Assembly: GCA_012861695.1 (NCBI GenBank)
Contig: JAAOOA010000055.1
Span: 53,501 to 117,500, forward strand
DNA: 64,000 bases
Direction of reading: 5' to 3'
DNA from: Trematomus loennbergii
Taxonomy: Eukaryota > Chordata > Actinopteri > Perciformes > Nototheniidae
Shown: positions 36,467 to 47,412 of the stretch, one piece after another
Layout: every line of letters begins with the position of its first letter
Numbering within the stretch: the stretch's first letter is position 1
Position numbers and translations under genes: made by a program
The notes under the pieces: model-generated
What the model was told of the DNA's origin: nothing
The model's database searches: none
What the model saw: the letters and a program-made list of their open reading frames with translations, nothing else

Positions 36467-39020
36467 TTTAATTCCTCTCAGTCCCTGTTGCCACTCTGCC
36501 AATATCGCAGAAGGTCATCTGGAACGCCCCGGCGGTTATAAAGAAGTGATATTGAAGTTGAGTCCAGCAGAACGTTCTCTAATCGCTGTAAGTCTTCTCG
36601 TGTGATAATTAAATGGAGGCTTTATGTCCTCGTGCTGTTAATGAGATATGATCTTAGGACAAGGTTGTGTTGTGCTCGGCTTCTTTTGTATTGATAGGTT
36701 GATAAAAGTGGATTATTTGTTGCTCTTTGCTAAAGGCTTATTAATTAAATTGTTGTTATCCTTGGGAGTCTGTAAGTACATAACCTAGATAAACAATGGT
36801 TATAGGGTAAGATATTTAAGTAAAAGATTCATCTTCCCCACTTATTAAAACCTAATATGGCATGTTTTGTTTACAAAATTCTGAAAAAATACATCTTATA
36901 TAAAAAAAATGGACCATATTTCTGCTGTAGTGTCTAGACACATTTGAGAGGTCTTACTTCATAATAATGTTGCTAGGCTACAAACAAACAATTCAGTACC
37001 ATTGAATCAGAGTTATAGCAGCTTGCTTCTGCGGCATTTACTTATGGTGTGTGTGTGTGCGTGCTAGTGAGTGTGTGTGTGTGTCCGTGTCCATAACTGT
37101 CAACCTGTCTGCATGCAGTGAGGGCTGTGTGTGGGCAGCGGTGTGATACATGACCAAAGGCAGAGAAAGGCTTGTGATCTCAAACAAACAGGTAGCAGAA
37201 AAAAGCACGCTGTCCCCGTCCTGATAAACATCCACATCCAGCTCCACAAAAGAAAGTCATCTAGCCTTTCTTCTTTGGTATATCCCTGTTTTTTCTGGTC
37301 GGCCTGAGACCTGATCCCCACGCTGAGAGCAGAGATAAGAGACAGGGACAGTAAGAGAGTGTGAAGTGAAGGCTGCTGGCAGGGAGAAATGTCAAGAGGA
37401 GGATTGGTTGGGATCGCAGGCAGCTGGAAGTTCAGGGAAAAGGCTGGTGATGCTGCTGCCCTGCACCTCGCCTGAAGGCACTGTGCCTTGACAAGCTGCT
37501 TATATGTTCCAGGCGGGTTTTCCAAAGAGCTGTCACTCAGCAGCAGCAGGATGTGTGGAGGTAGGAGAGCTCCGCTTGATTCCCATCAGACCTCAATCTC
37601 TGCAGCTCAGATGCATTTTGACAGAGATTCAGAGGGAATGAACGCACCTGAAGGCACGGGGTGGGAATGTGGAGCTTGAGAGAGTAAAATAAGTGGAGGT
37701 GATAAACTGGTGTCTTAATAGTACACAGGGAAATGTCACACAAGTGCACTTACTTATACAATCTTTTCTCCCAACTGTGAGAAAGACATTTGGAAAATCT
37801 AGCGATGCTGATATATTAGTTTAGTCTTAGAAAGAAGAGTTTACTGTTGGCTGCTCTTCTTAGCTTGAGACTATAAACTAGTGTTGCATTGTGGGGAATA
37901 GACCTGCATTGGTTCATTACCACCCTATTTGTTAAGTATGTGTTCATCCCAAATGTTGGGCCCTGGCTAGCAGCATGCAGTGGCAAGTAAAGCATCTTAT
38001 TTCTCAGCATACGGGTGAAAACACGGTTCCCTCTGAGAGCCGTCACACAGAGGCCTGTCAACGGTGATATGTCAGCTTAGGTGTGAGGGCTGCCAGTGTT
38101 CCTCATGGGAAGTCTAGCATAAGGCAGTGAGTTAAAGATTTGTGGCGGGAGTACAGAGACATCAATCCCTCAAACTGTGTGTGTGTGCTGCAGAGAGAAA
38201 CATCTAAATCGTCTGCTACTTGCTTTGCGATCGCCCCTGATTTTGGAGTGTAGCAGTAAATAGACATAGCTGAGATATTATAGAGGAGAGTGGACATGCT
38301 TTAGAGGGTTCTCCTTCATTAGGGACTCATGTAGGGCCATCTGACTGATTACACGCATGGGAGAGATGGCTTTAAGTCAAGGCCTCTACGCACCTGTAAT
38401 CAGATTATATTGTAGCTGCATTTTAACCTCAATCACTGGTACATTCATTTGGAAACATCCGCGTAATTACCCCAAACAAACAGGCCCTCGCTGTCAGCTC
38501 TGATGTACGTTTGACTCACAGCTAAACTCATGTTACTGCATCATTTCAACGTTACTGTGTCAGCTCGTGTATCTAGTCCTAGTTGTTTCACTGATATATT
38601 GTTGCTTTTCAAAGCTGATGCAAACAGTAGTGACACCCTCCCTGCTGTGGGGCGATTCAGAGGACTGGCATTGGGGAAAAGCTTCAGAAGCACTGAAATG
38701 TTATTGTAATAGACAAACAGGCCTAAATATGACATTGCAGCTTTAGTGGCTTTTTTAGTGGCAAACCCAAAATGGTATGTCCTGCTTTTCACTTCAAGCG
38801 GCCCCACATGCTCATTTTCAGGTTCATATCAGTATGTAGTGTCTCTGCTGGGACATGTTAATGTTCAAAAAGCTCTTTATTTCTCTCATACTGCCCAGAG
38901 TTCCCGTTAGCCGGTAATTACCGGACTATGACCGGTAAAATATGCTGAAGACCGGCAAATCTAAATCTCTCCGGTCAAAATAATTTTCCCTTAGCACAAT
39001 ACCGCATCAGTTGCGCCATT

Positions 39021-39117
39021 TATGTGACAGACAAGAAGAGTATGTGACAGACAAAAGAGTATGTGACAGACAAGAAGAGTATGTGACAGACAAAAGAGTA
39101 TGTGACAGACAAGAATA
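39021..39117 (+). repeat. ~20-bp tandem repeat inside the hAT element
   Basis: Five units of TATGTGACAGACAAGAAGAG or the two-base shorter form TATGTGACAGACAAAAGAG, which mostly alternate. Confidence 0.9.
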
Positions 39118-39719
39118 GTCTATTCTAATGTCTAACACTTAATGTGGAGAAAGAGATGTCCTGTATGGGTTGATTGTGCGTTGATCTGTTGGTAATGCCT
39201 CGTGGTTCCGGTGGGCATGTAAACAAATGCATAATGCTGCGCTATACTTTGTGGCCTCACCCGGTTGCATAGCGACGCTTATTGTTTAGTTGTCTTTTAA
39301 TAAGCAGGTAGTCATATCATTAGCTAGAACTAGCTGGATCTGATCGATATGGACATAAACGCGAGTAAAGTCTAATCTGACGGGAGAGAGAGATCGGCTG
39401 CTGCTGACGAGTCGACATGCAGCTCTGCATGATCACCTGCAGCGGTGAGCGGAGCAAAACACACTTCAGGTTAGAACATCACACGTAGCTATTTTAATTA
39501 CCTCTCAAACTACCTAAACTAGTTCTAGATACGTTTAGTTTTACTGTCGGGTCACTCATTACTGGATCCGCGAGCTGCATGATACTGACGGGCTGTCAGG
39601 AGAAGGAGAGACGCTCCGTTTATTATTCCCGTGTTATTGTAAGTTACTGTACACTTTTGAATAATGTAGTTAATCTACTATAATTAGTTTGTTTAATATC
39701 GAATCATATCAATTTGTTT

Positions 39720-41752
39720 TTAAAGCTCCCATGTCATGCTTTTCCGGTTATTACCCGTCCCCTTGTGTGTTATGAAGGTTTTTATGCATGTAAACGGTGT
39801 GCAGAGTCAAAACCCTCAAAGTACACCCTGTAGCGAGTAAAACTCTAACACAGAAAATACCTCCCCAAAACGCCTCGTTGGAGATACGTCACTGCCCATT
39901 TGATTCTTCCGGGTACCGCATGATGTCATGCGGTACCCGGAACGAAATGGACCAATCCCGAAGAGCTATGGCCACACCAGCAGCGGCGTGTTCCTCCTCC
40001 AGAGGTTCGAAGAACCGGCATTTCACAGACGAAAGCTTCCAAAACATTGCCCAGTTTGAGGCCGGATATGCACAGCTTGTTTGGACCGTTTGGAGCAGGG
40101 GAAGATCTGGGTATACAACCTGTAAGTTTGCATTGTTATTTGTGTATTTATCAAACAAGACTGTTTAAATGTGTAAACTGTGTTGGACTGCTAAGCCATT
40201 GACACAGTGCTAACTGTGCTAACTAAGTTGCTAGAGTTTCCATATATCAACTCTAATATCAGCAGATGGCCTTGCATACATGTATCTCATAGCAGGAGAA
40301 TGTCTGCATTCACACACAAAATACCTATTGACAGTATACTGCCGTGCGGTCAGTCGCGAAACGTAATTACATTATAGCTGGCGTAGCGTGTATGCAACCG
40401 ATCTAACACACGGAGCTAAGCTAGGTTTGGTCGGAAAAACATTTTTGTGATGCTACGTTGCTAGCGTTTAAATATATCAACTACAATGTCAGCAGATGGC
40501 CTTACATGTTTGTCATGGCAGGAGAATGTCTGCAGTCACACACACGGAATACTCATACAGTATACTCCGGGTGATTTACGTACATTGTGACAGTACATAC
40601 TGCATGTAGCTAACGAGGCTAGCGCAAAACAATGTATTCATGCAAGTTACATTGTATGGTAGCAGAATACCCGTATACGATTGCAATTATAAACACATTA
40701 TTGCTAGCCTAATATGAACCACTAGCTTTTGTTCATAGTAGTTTTATTACACTGCATTATAGTTGCCTTTCCTCCAAGCTAACGTTCATATCGTGTTAGC
40801 TACCAAGGTAAACAAAGCTAGGTTAGCATATTAGCAGGCAAGCTGTTCATTACAACTACTACTACTAACGAATCTAAAACAACTAAGTTTCTCTAATATT
40901 TTGTGATTTGCATTTGATTTCGTCCAGCCATCCTGGCGGACAATCCATGACGGGGACGGGACTACTACTGAGGCCTGCACCGCACCGGCTGTGCGCAGGC
41001 AAGATGCGAGGAGGAATGGATGATATACCGTGTATATATGTATATTTATGTTCATTTTGTACATTTCTAAAAATAAAGTTTAATGGAAATACTTAGTAGG
41101 CCTATCCTTTCTTCCCTGAATTCATATATAGCAAACCATGATTTGATTTCTCATCAAACAGTAGTAGTTTATTACAGGTAAAAATAACTTACTCTTTGTT
41201 ATGACCGGCTCGGAAAGGCAAGGAGACATACACGAGTTTACAAAACCACGGCACATTTATTGTGGTAAATGCAGAGATAGGTGGTCGAGGGGAGAGGGTC
41301 GCTCAGTTCGTCCTTCTGCAGCCGCTTTGGAGAGAGACTCCGGGCCGCTGGGATTAATAGCACCGGCTCCGTGATCGCGCTGATTACCCTCTTCAGCTCC
41401 ACCCCACCGTAAGCCCTGCAACACACCTGCACAAAGGCCCTGGGGCCGTCACACTCTTCTATAACTGATGTTCCCCGAAAAAAGCGGGCGTAGCCTCTCT
41501 GGTGGTTGACTAATCAGAACAGAGTGGCCGAGCTGACCAATCGGAGCACACTAGGCTCACAGGGAGGGGGGGCTAGAGCTCCAACGAGTCGTTTAGTGGA
41601 GAAAGTGAATACTGCTGAATACACATGCTTGACAGAGATGCTGTATGCGAAACCAATGTGAGTTTGGAAAATTGCACAGTATAAATCTATTTTAGTATAC
41701 CTCAACAATGTAATTATGATCAGTGGAAATGGCCATGACATGGGCCCTTTAA
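39720..41752. mobile_element. Second TTAA-type element (~2 kb) inside the hAT
   Basis: TTAA at 39720-39723 is followed by AGCTCCCATGTCATG. The other end CATGACATGGGCCCT is followed by TTAA at 41749-41752. The inverted repeats match at 13 of 15 positions. The interior has a 123-codon frame (39797-40168) without recognised domains and a solo LTR. Kolobok-like affiliation is inferred from TTAAAGGG-type ends. Confidence 0.75.
41197..41453 (-). mobile_element. Solo LTR (257 bp) inside the TTAA element
   Basis: Starts TGTTATGACCGGC and ends GGGGCCGTCACA (TG...CA), flanked on both sides by CTCTT (41192-41196 and 41454-41458). The minus strand carries AATAAA near its 3' part (ACAATAAATGTGCCG). No internal retroelement sequence is present. 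It is the innermost layer of the nest. Confidence 0.85.
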
Positions 41753-43517
41753 AGCTCAATAAATAACAAAGAAGACCTTTGACCGGCACTTTTCTCATTT
41801 TGTCCGGAAGATTTCAACTTTAACGGACATGTTGACCGGCAAAAAAATATTCTAACGGGAACTCTGATACTACCTGTGCTGCAGCACCTCTTTTCACCCT
41901 CTGTCTGAAACCAGAGCCCAGTCTGCTCTGATTGGTTAGCTGGCTGGCTCTGTTGTGATTAGTTAACCTCTGAGAGATGTCCCGCCCCTTTGCCTGTACA
42001 ATTAGTTGGAGTGCTAGCCAATAGAAGCGTGACTGTTACATGGTGATGTCATTATGGTATACAAAGGAGTCTCATGGAGGCGTTTCAGGACGGCAGGGAG
42101 TGTGTGAATCTCCCTCTGGATGGCATGTTAGGATTCCGGTCAAACTGACACAATGGTTAGACGTGCATAAAGTGGTGTTTGGACAGATTATGTGTGTAGT
42201 TCTGATATAACTCATGCTGTCTTGTGATCTGGGCTCTGATCCCTGACTGGTTCCCCTCGGGTGTATTTATAGAGGCTCCATGAACACAAGCTGTGGTCTG
42301 TTCCACCTGGTTAACCCCTGGACACATAGCAAAGGTCAACATCTGATTTGTTTGTTAGCACCCCCCAATAACTGCACATGTGAAATGTGTGTGTTGTTTG
42401 TTATTGCTCTGATCACACGTTCATATTATACTGCAGCGTATTAGCCGTCTCTCTCTTTCTCTCGACGTGAGACTTAGTGTTGTTCAGTTCGGCTGCACAG
42501 ACAGGAATCAGCCGGTTGCTATGGCATCATGAAGCGAGCGTTCCCACAGAATGAATTAAACTGTACGACAGAAACTGGTGATATTGATTTGAAACAGCAG
42601 CCCAAACTGTGAGCAGCGACGGGTGGCTGGTGAGGAAACACTCTGGCTGTTTCCTTGAGATCACACTGTTTGCAGTACACAATGTGAACAGATGTTTGCT
42701 CTTAAAAACAGAGGTGATTTACTTAGCTTACGTCTAATGAGCGGGAGGAAAGGAGACAAGTCTAGACGAGCACTAGACCAGAGGAGGTAGCTGCAAATAG
42801 ACGGGAGCAACTCGTCTCTATGGAAACCAGAGGCGAAAACAGTGGCACACACTGCCATGAAAGACTTGTGGGAGACGAGGATGAAAGACGGGAGAAGGGA
42901 AAGTGGAAGGAGGGGTGAGGAGCAGAAAGAGGAGAGGATGAGAGGGAAAGATGGTGAGAATGATGTGTGTGTGTGGCAGCAGTAGATATCGATGCCCCCA
43001 GTGGGCATTAATGTCCCCGGGTTCATCTGTCTTTGAAAGAATTGATTTCATTTCACCGCGCTGACACAATATCCTCCCTCAAGACACTGTGGGGAGTAAT
43101 GTCTCTCAAACAATGCCACTGATGACACAATGAGACATAGAAGGTAGCTCCAATTAGAATACTTATTTACCATCACGGCGGGTAATTATTGATAGGGATA
43201 ACAGCTATTTTAGAGAAGGTTGGATGGGCTTCACAGCAGGGATTGGTGGTCCAGGTGACGGTTAAGAAGTTGGTGTAATTGTAATGTACTTGATATGTGA
43301 GTTAGTTTCAGCCTGAAATGTTATGTTCTTGTAACATTATTTAAAATCTAACTATGTCACTGTCACTTGGCAGGTAGTATTCCTCAATGCCTTATTGAAT
43401 AATCAAGGTGTTTAGCAATTTAACGAAACTATGAGTTTATTTGCGTATTTACCACATGCTGTACTCTGACTTTTCAGGTCAAAACATTTGTATTTTTTGG
43501 ACGAAATAAGTGTGTAG

Positions 43518-43571
43518 TAAGGCTGTCCCGAATACCATTTTTCGGGCTCCGAATATTCGGGTACAGCCCTA
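43518..43571. mobile_element. 54-bp hAT-type MITE
   Basis: TAAGGCTGTCCCGAAT at the left and ATTCGGGTACAGCCCTA at the right are imperfect inverted repeats that make up most of the element. Flanks GTGTGTAG at 43510-43517 and 43572-43579 are identical 8-bp duplications. It is unusually short for a mobile element. Confidence 0.85.
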
Positions 43572-43811
43572 GTGTGTAGAAACCAGGCGTGGCACAGTAC
43601 GTCGTTAAAAATGACCAAAAAGTCATAATGTAGCATGGTATAAGGCACGGTACACTGTGTGGAAACCAGGCGTGTTACAGTCGTTCATTTCTTAGTTGTA
43701 ACAATGCTTCTTGGCAATTCATCTTATACCGTTGGAAAGGCTGTTTATTAACCTTTGAAATGGTGCTACATTTATGAGGAACATGCATTTGTGGGATGAG
43801 CAGCAGAGCTG

Positions 43812-43952
43812 AGTACACTGGAGGAAACAAGTATTTGATCCCTTGTTGATTTTTTAAGTTCACCGACTTACACATAAATGAAAAGTCTATAATTGTTTAT
43901 TTTACTAATGAGAGAGAGAGAATATCCCAAAACAATTATTCACTGTGTAACA
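43812..43952 (+). mobile_element. Tc1/mariner-type terminal fragment
   Basis: TACACTGGAGGAAACAAGTA then TTTGATCCCTTGTTGATTTT, followed by ATGAAAAGTCTATAATTGTT and a GAGAGAGAGAAT stretch, matches the terminal region of a common fish Tc1-like family. It is cut off by the GT microsatellite at 43958-43990. Confidence 0.6.
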
Positions 43953-43954
43953 AA

Positions 43955-43991
<37 letters not shown>

Positions 43992-44395
43992 TTCTCGTGC
44001 ACACACACACCTGCTGTGAGAGGATTGATTGACAGATAACACAATGGAGATGTGTGTGTGTTTCAGAAAAAAAGGAAATCACAAACATGTCTTACAGTAG
44101 TCATACTTTGAGTGTGTTGAAAAAATGTATAGTAAGTCCAAAATAGTAAGATAAGGTTGTTGGAAAAACAGGTAATAGAATAGCTTTTAGAAAAGAAACA
44201 CCTACCATAACAGCTGCGCTCGCCCTTTACAGACAGGTCGTGTTTCAGGATTTGTGGCTGTTGAAAAGAAACAGGATTGATTCAATAATGTGGACATCCA
44301 CCCAGAATACCCCATATGCATTAATAATGGTCATTGATAAACCTCTGCCCTCGTTACATAATCACAACTTCAGCAACGGTCACCCCAGTGCTGAC

Positions 44396-44948
44396 CACTG
44401 TTCATTTTGGCAGCTATTTCAGATTTACTCTTTAGAAGAAAATGGTTATTACTTTGAGTCACATTTTAGTCCTTTTATCCTTCATAGTTTTAGTCTCGTC
44501 AGCCACAACTCAAAACGTTTCAGTTCAGTTTTAGTCGATGAAAAATCAGTACATTTTAGTCCAAATGTTTTCTCTTTCAACTGTTTCAGTTAGGCAAATA
44601 CATGTATCTGAAATTGGAATTAAGGTGACGGTATCAAGTGTTAACATTCGTAAGCAACATTTCCCTCTTAACTCTTTACTTGTGAGTGACGTGTGCAGAT
44701 TCCCAGAATCCCAACTAATTCAACCAATGACAGGGATGCATTTTGACGGACAATGCGGGGGCAAATATCCTGCATTTTCGATGTCCAATCAAAACACTTT
44801 CTCGTCAAGGAAAACAAAATTTACATTTCGTCATAGTTTTTATTATCACATATCTATTCTTATCTCATCATCGTCTCGTCTTAGTCATGTACAAAAGGTC
44901 ATTGACGAACATTTTTCATCATAGTTTTCGTTGACAAAATGAACACTG
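44396..44948. mobile_element. hAT-type MITE 45 bp upstream of the M2-M3 exon
   Basis: The ends CACTGTTCATTTTGG and CAAAATGAACACTG are inverted, and GTGCTGAC occurs immediately outside both ends (44388-44395 and 44949-44956), a perfect 8-bp duplication. The body has repeated ATTTTAGTC, CATAGTTTT and CTCGTC phrases typical of the family. The 128-codon frames across it are not genes. Confidence 0.88.
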
Positions 44949-44993
44949 GTGCTGACCAGTTTCACTCATCATACTTACTGGTGTCCTCCCCAG

Positions 44994-45190
44994 GTATCAC
45001 CACGGTGCTGACCATGACCACGCTGAGCACAGTGGCCAGGAACTCGCTGCCCAGAGTGTCCTACGTGACGGCCATGGACCTGTTCGTCACCGTCTGCTTC
45101 CTGTTCGTCTTCGCCGCCATGATCGAGTACGCCATGCTCAACTACTGCGCCTACAGTCTACGCAGACCTCCTGCCAAGACACAGAGAATG
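44994..45190 (+). CDS. gabrg3: gabrg3 exon: M2, M2-M3 loop and M3
   Basis: The exon follows CCTCCCCAG and ends at ATG before GTAACGG (197 nt, phase 1 to phase 0). It encodes the pore helix M2 ([18 protein letters not shown] with the conserved 9' Leu), the short M2-M3 loop PRVS, and M3 ([20 protein letters not shown] then IEYAMLNY). [18 protein letters not shown] is the gamma-3 form. The exon ends with [10 protein letters not shown], the start of the intracellular loop. No indels. The donor GTAACG is weaker than the others, and the human gamma-3 protein is longer at this point, so an additional exon or a variant splice site is possible. Confidence 0.95.
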
Positions 45191-46627
45191 GTAACGGAAA
45201 GTGTGAGCAATATGTTGGAGCTTTCCATTTGCTGTATATCAGTTCCCACACCCACAGCTTCTCAAAACACATTGTATGTAGAGCATGCATGTCTCATCTC
45301 ATCTGGCATATCATGCACTCAGTGATGTAGCAAAAGGGACAGTGAAACAAATGACTACAAGAATCCCAAAAACATCAGATACAAAGACATTTCAAACGCC
45401 TAGACATGTTCACTACAGAGACACACAAAATGTCCAGTCGTCTCTCCAGACACTGTGTTTCCCAAATATATTAGTAATGATCTCATTAGTTTAAAGACGG
45501 TAGGTTTATGGGTGTCATAGCAACCTTGGGAACCCAGATAATTAGTAGCATTGATTGTAAAAACAAGGGATCAAAGTTCAACCTTCATCCTCACGAGCTA
45601 ATCACAAATAGGCACGTTTTCCCATTGAATTTAAGGGCCATGAAAATACTTCAGACTGAATAAAGCTTTCAGAAACCATTTTCATTGACCACAACAACAT
45701 ATAAAGTGCACCATGCTTTCTTTGTGACATGGCCAGTTGAAACCATGTCTCCTGTTCAGAGCCGAATGTTCTGTGTGGGCGTCCTCAAGGCTGCACCTGC
45801 TGAGAACACTTTAATGGTGGCAAACATCCACCAGGACTGAGTCAGCCACCGTCACCACTCCACTTCCCCTCCATTACTCCCTCCCAAAACTGTAGACTGT
45901 CATTGCAGGCAGAATCGTGCTTCATTTGGTCCTCTGTATTTCTGCTGTATTTTGGCCTGCTCTGTCTGTGGGGAAGCCTCATGTTTCCCCCCCCCCCCTC
46001 CCCCCCTGCTGCTTTTATTTTATTTTTCCCACCCACTCAGTCAATGCTGTGCCTCCACATCTAGCTCTCTGTCTCTCTCACCTCCCACTCTTCCTCTCGC
46101 TGAGTAGTAGAGAGATGTTTGGAGATTTTACCCCAATTAGGTTGTCCCTCACAATGTCACAAACACCAGGGAGGAAGTCACATCGTGAACTTCTCTGGAT
46201 GAACTTATTCCAGACTAAAGCTGCTAAATATGGATTCAAAATACTTCTTGTCATTATGTATTTTGAAAGCTGTAGTTTCTCTTTCTATGACATATGTGTA
46301 CGTTTTGTACTTCAATATTACTAAAAAGACACATTTTCAAGAGTGAATCTGATTTTTACAACCCCATACATCACTCTCTGTTCTTGGAAAAGCATATCGA
46401 TTAAAGAATGCTTTTTGCAGCGATGGACCCTTTTTGTCATTTGCTAAGTCCTAACAGCTGGCACATTTCTACATTTATATTCAACACAACAACACTTGGC
46501 ATTGATGGAGTTTTCCAGCAATCTAAAACAGCAGTAATGAACATGTCAGGGCTTTGTGACCAGAATGCAATGCAGCAAACAAGCATATTGCATTTAGAGA
46601 TATGCTGCTTTCTGTCATCCCACACAG
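45191..46627 (+). other. gabrg3: gabrg3 last intron
   Basis: No extra loop exon was recognised between the donor at 45191 and the acceptor CACACAG at 46627. A run of C at about 45986-46006 and pyrimidine-rich stretches occur, but no identified element. Confidence 0.65.
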
Positions 46628-46909
46628 GTCTACTCATCTTTCAACATGGGTCACGCGCCTCGCTCCATGATGCCCATGGGCAACTCTCTGTTCTGGCAGG
46701 AGTACGATGACAACTGCCTGTACGAGTGCCTCGACGGGAAGGACTGCAAGAGCTTCTTCTGCTGCTACGAGGAGTGTAAAGAAGGCGGCTGGAGGAAAGG
46801 ACGCATCCATGTCAACATCGGGGAGCTGGACGCCTACTCTCGGGTTTTCTTCCCCACCTCCTTCCTGCTCTTCAACATAGTCTACTGGGTCAGCTACCTC
46901 TACCTCTAG
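46628..46909 (+). CDS. gabrg3: gabrg3 last exon: intracellular loop, M4 and stop
   Basis: From the acceptor CACACAG the phase-0 exon reads [68 protein letters not shown], then M4 [20 protein letters not shown] and TAG. The cysteine-rich block is conserved in gamma subunits; in gamma-2 this part of the loop is where GABARAP binding and palmitoylation map, so clustering functions are likely here too. [14 protein letters not shown] and [17 protein letters not shown] are gamma-3 specific (gamma-1/2: IAK-DSY-RIFFPTAF). The gene ends on the usual SYLYL/GYLYL tail. No indel is seen. Confidence 0.97.
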   Translation, partial: VYSSFNMGHAPRSMMPMGNSLFWQEYDDNCLYECLDGKDCKSFFCCYEECKEGGWRKGRIHVNIGELDAYSRVFFPTSFLLFNIVYWVSYLYL

Positions 46910-47412
46910 TGGGTCTCGGGCTGCGACACGTTTTGGGCTCAAACCGCCACGGTCCACTTTGCACCGCGGCCCGAGATTTAAGGTCAAAAAGCTAGGAAAT
47001 GGAGGAAAAACGGTGGATTACGAAGACAAGCCGCGAGATATACACGTGTGCTGTGGAGGCCATGACACTTTGAGCGATGGCACTCCGAGGAGATATAAAC
47101 GCTCGACAGTGGATCAGCAAGCCGTCAGCATTAACTTGAATGGTCCCGTTTATGGCTCTCTCAGAAACCAGACGACAGACAGCTGTGGCTTCAGAGACGC
47201 GCGGGGACGGGGTGCGTTGCTCCGTCTCGGTCATCGAGATGGCGAAGCACCCATAGTGCCTTCTTTAGAAAGGGTGCGGCACCCAGAGACCCTGCTTCAA
47301 AGCTCATTATCTTTAGGCAGCGGAGGTTGAAGGGATGGCTTTGGCATTACAAAAGAAACCCTTTGCTACAGGTGGCAGAAATCAATCTCAATAAATAACA
47401 CTTACTGTAAAT
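46910..47412 (+). other. gabrg3: gabrg3 3' untranslated region (near part)
   Basis: Sequence after the stop is unique and GC-rich up to about 47330. The 123-codon frame at 46959-47330 has no family likeness and overlaps the 3' UTR. The UTR may extend beyond the first poly(A) signal. Confidence 0.6.
47390..47395 (+). terminator. Candidate poly(A) signal of gabrg3
   Basis: AATAAA lies 481 bases after the stop codon, in the context CTCAATAAATAACACTT. Position and strand fit; use of the site is inferred. Confidence 0.5.

Larger units (their letters stand above)
38896..41866. mobile_element. hAT-type non-autonomous element with internal insertions
   Basis: The termini CAGAGTTCCCGTTAG and CTAACGGGAACTCTG are perfect 15-bp inverted repeats. 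The flanks ATACTGCC (38888-38895) and ATACTACC (41867-41874) differ at one base and form an 8-bp target duplication typical of hAT. A sub-terminal ACCGG-rich region recurs at both ends. Without its inserted DNA the element is ~940 bp with no transposase frame. Confidence 0.85.
38793..42065 (+). mobile_element. TTAA-type MITE, copy 3, split by a hAT element
   Basis: The left end is a degraded TTCAAGCGGCCCCACATG then CTCATTTTCAGGTTCATATC, and the body breaks at CTCATACTGCC (38895). It resumes at 41867 with CACCTCTTTTCACCCTCTGT and AGCCCAGTCTGCTCTGATTG, exactly where the uninterrupted copy at 26588-26887 continues. The right border is approximate because the terminal part has diverged. Confidence 0.75.
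34129..44993 (+). other. gabrg3: gabrg3 intron before the M2-M3 exon
   Basis: A 10.9-kb intron with a four-level nest of transposable elements, a Tc1-like fragment, two hAT MITEs and microsatellites, listed separately. The stretches 34129-36390, 36467-38792 and 42066-43509 contain no gene or element that I can support. Confidence 0.8.

Noticed and set aside
39797..40168. 123-codon frame as a possible transposase or host gene
   Set aside because: It lies inside a non-autonomous TTAA-type element and has no transposase motifs or splice context.
44240..44934. Frames of 117 and 128 codons just upstream of the M2-M3 exon
   Set aside because: They are mostly within a hAT MITE with 8-bp duplications and show no protein family.
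46959..47330. 123-codon frame after the gabrg3 stop, and minus-strand frame 46634-46987
   Set aside because: The first lies in the 3' UTR with no known family; the second is the antisense shadow of the last exon.
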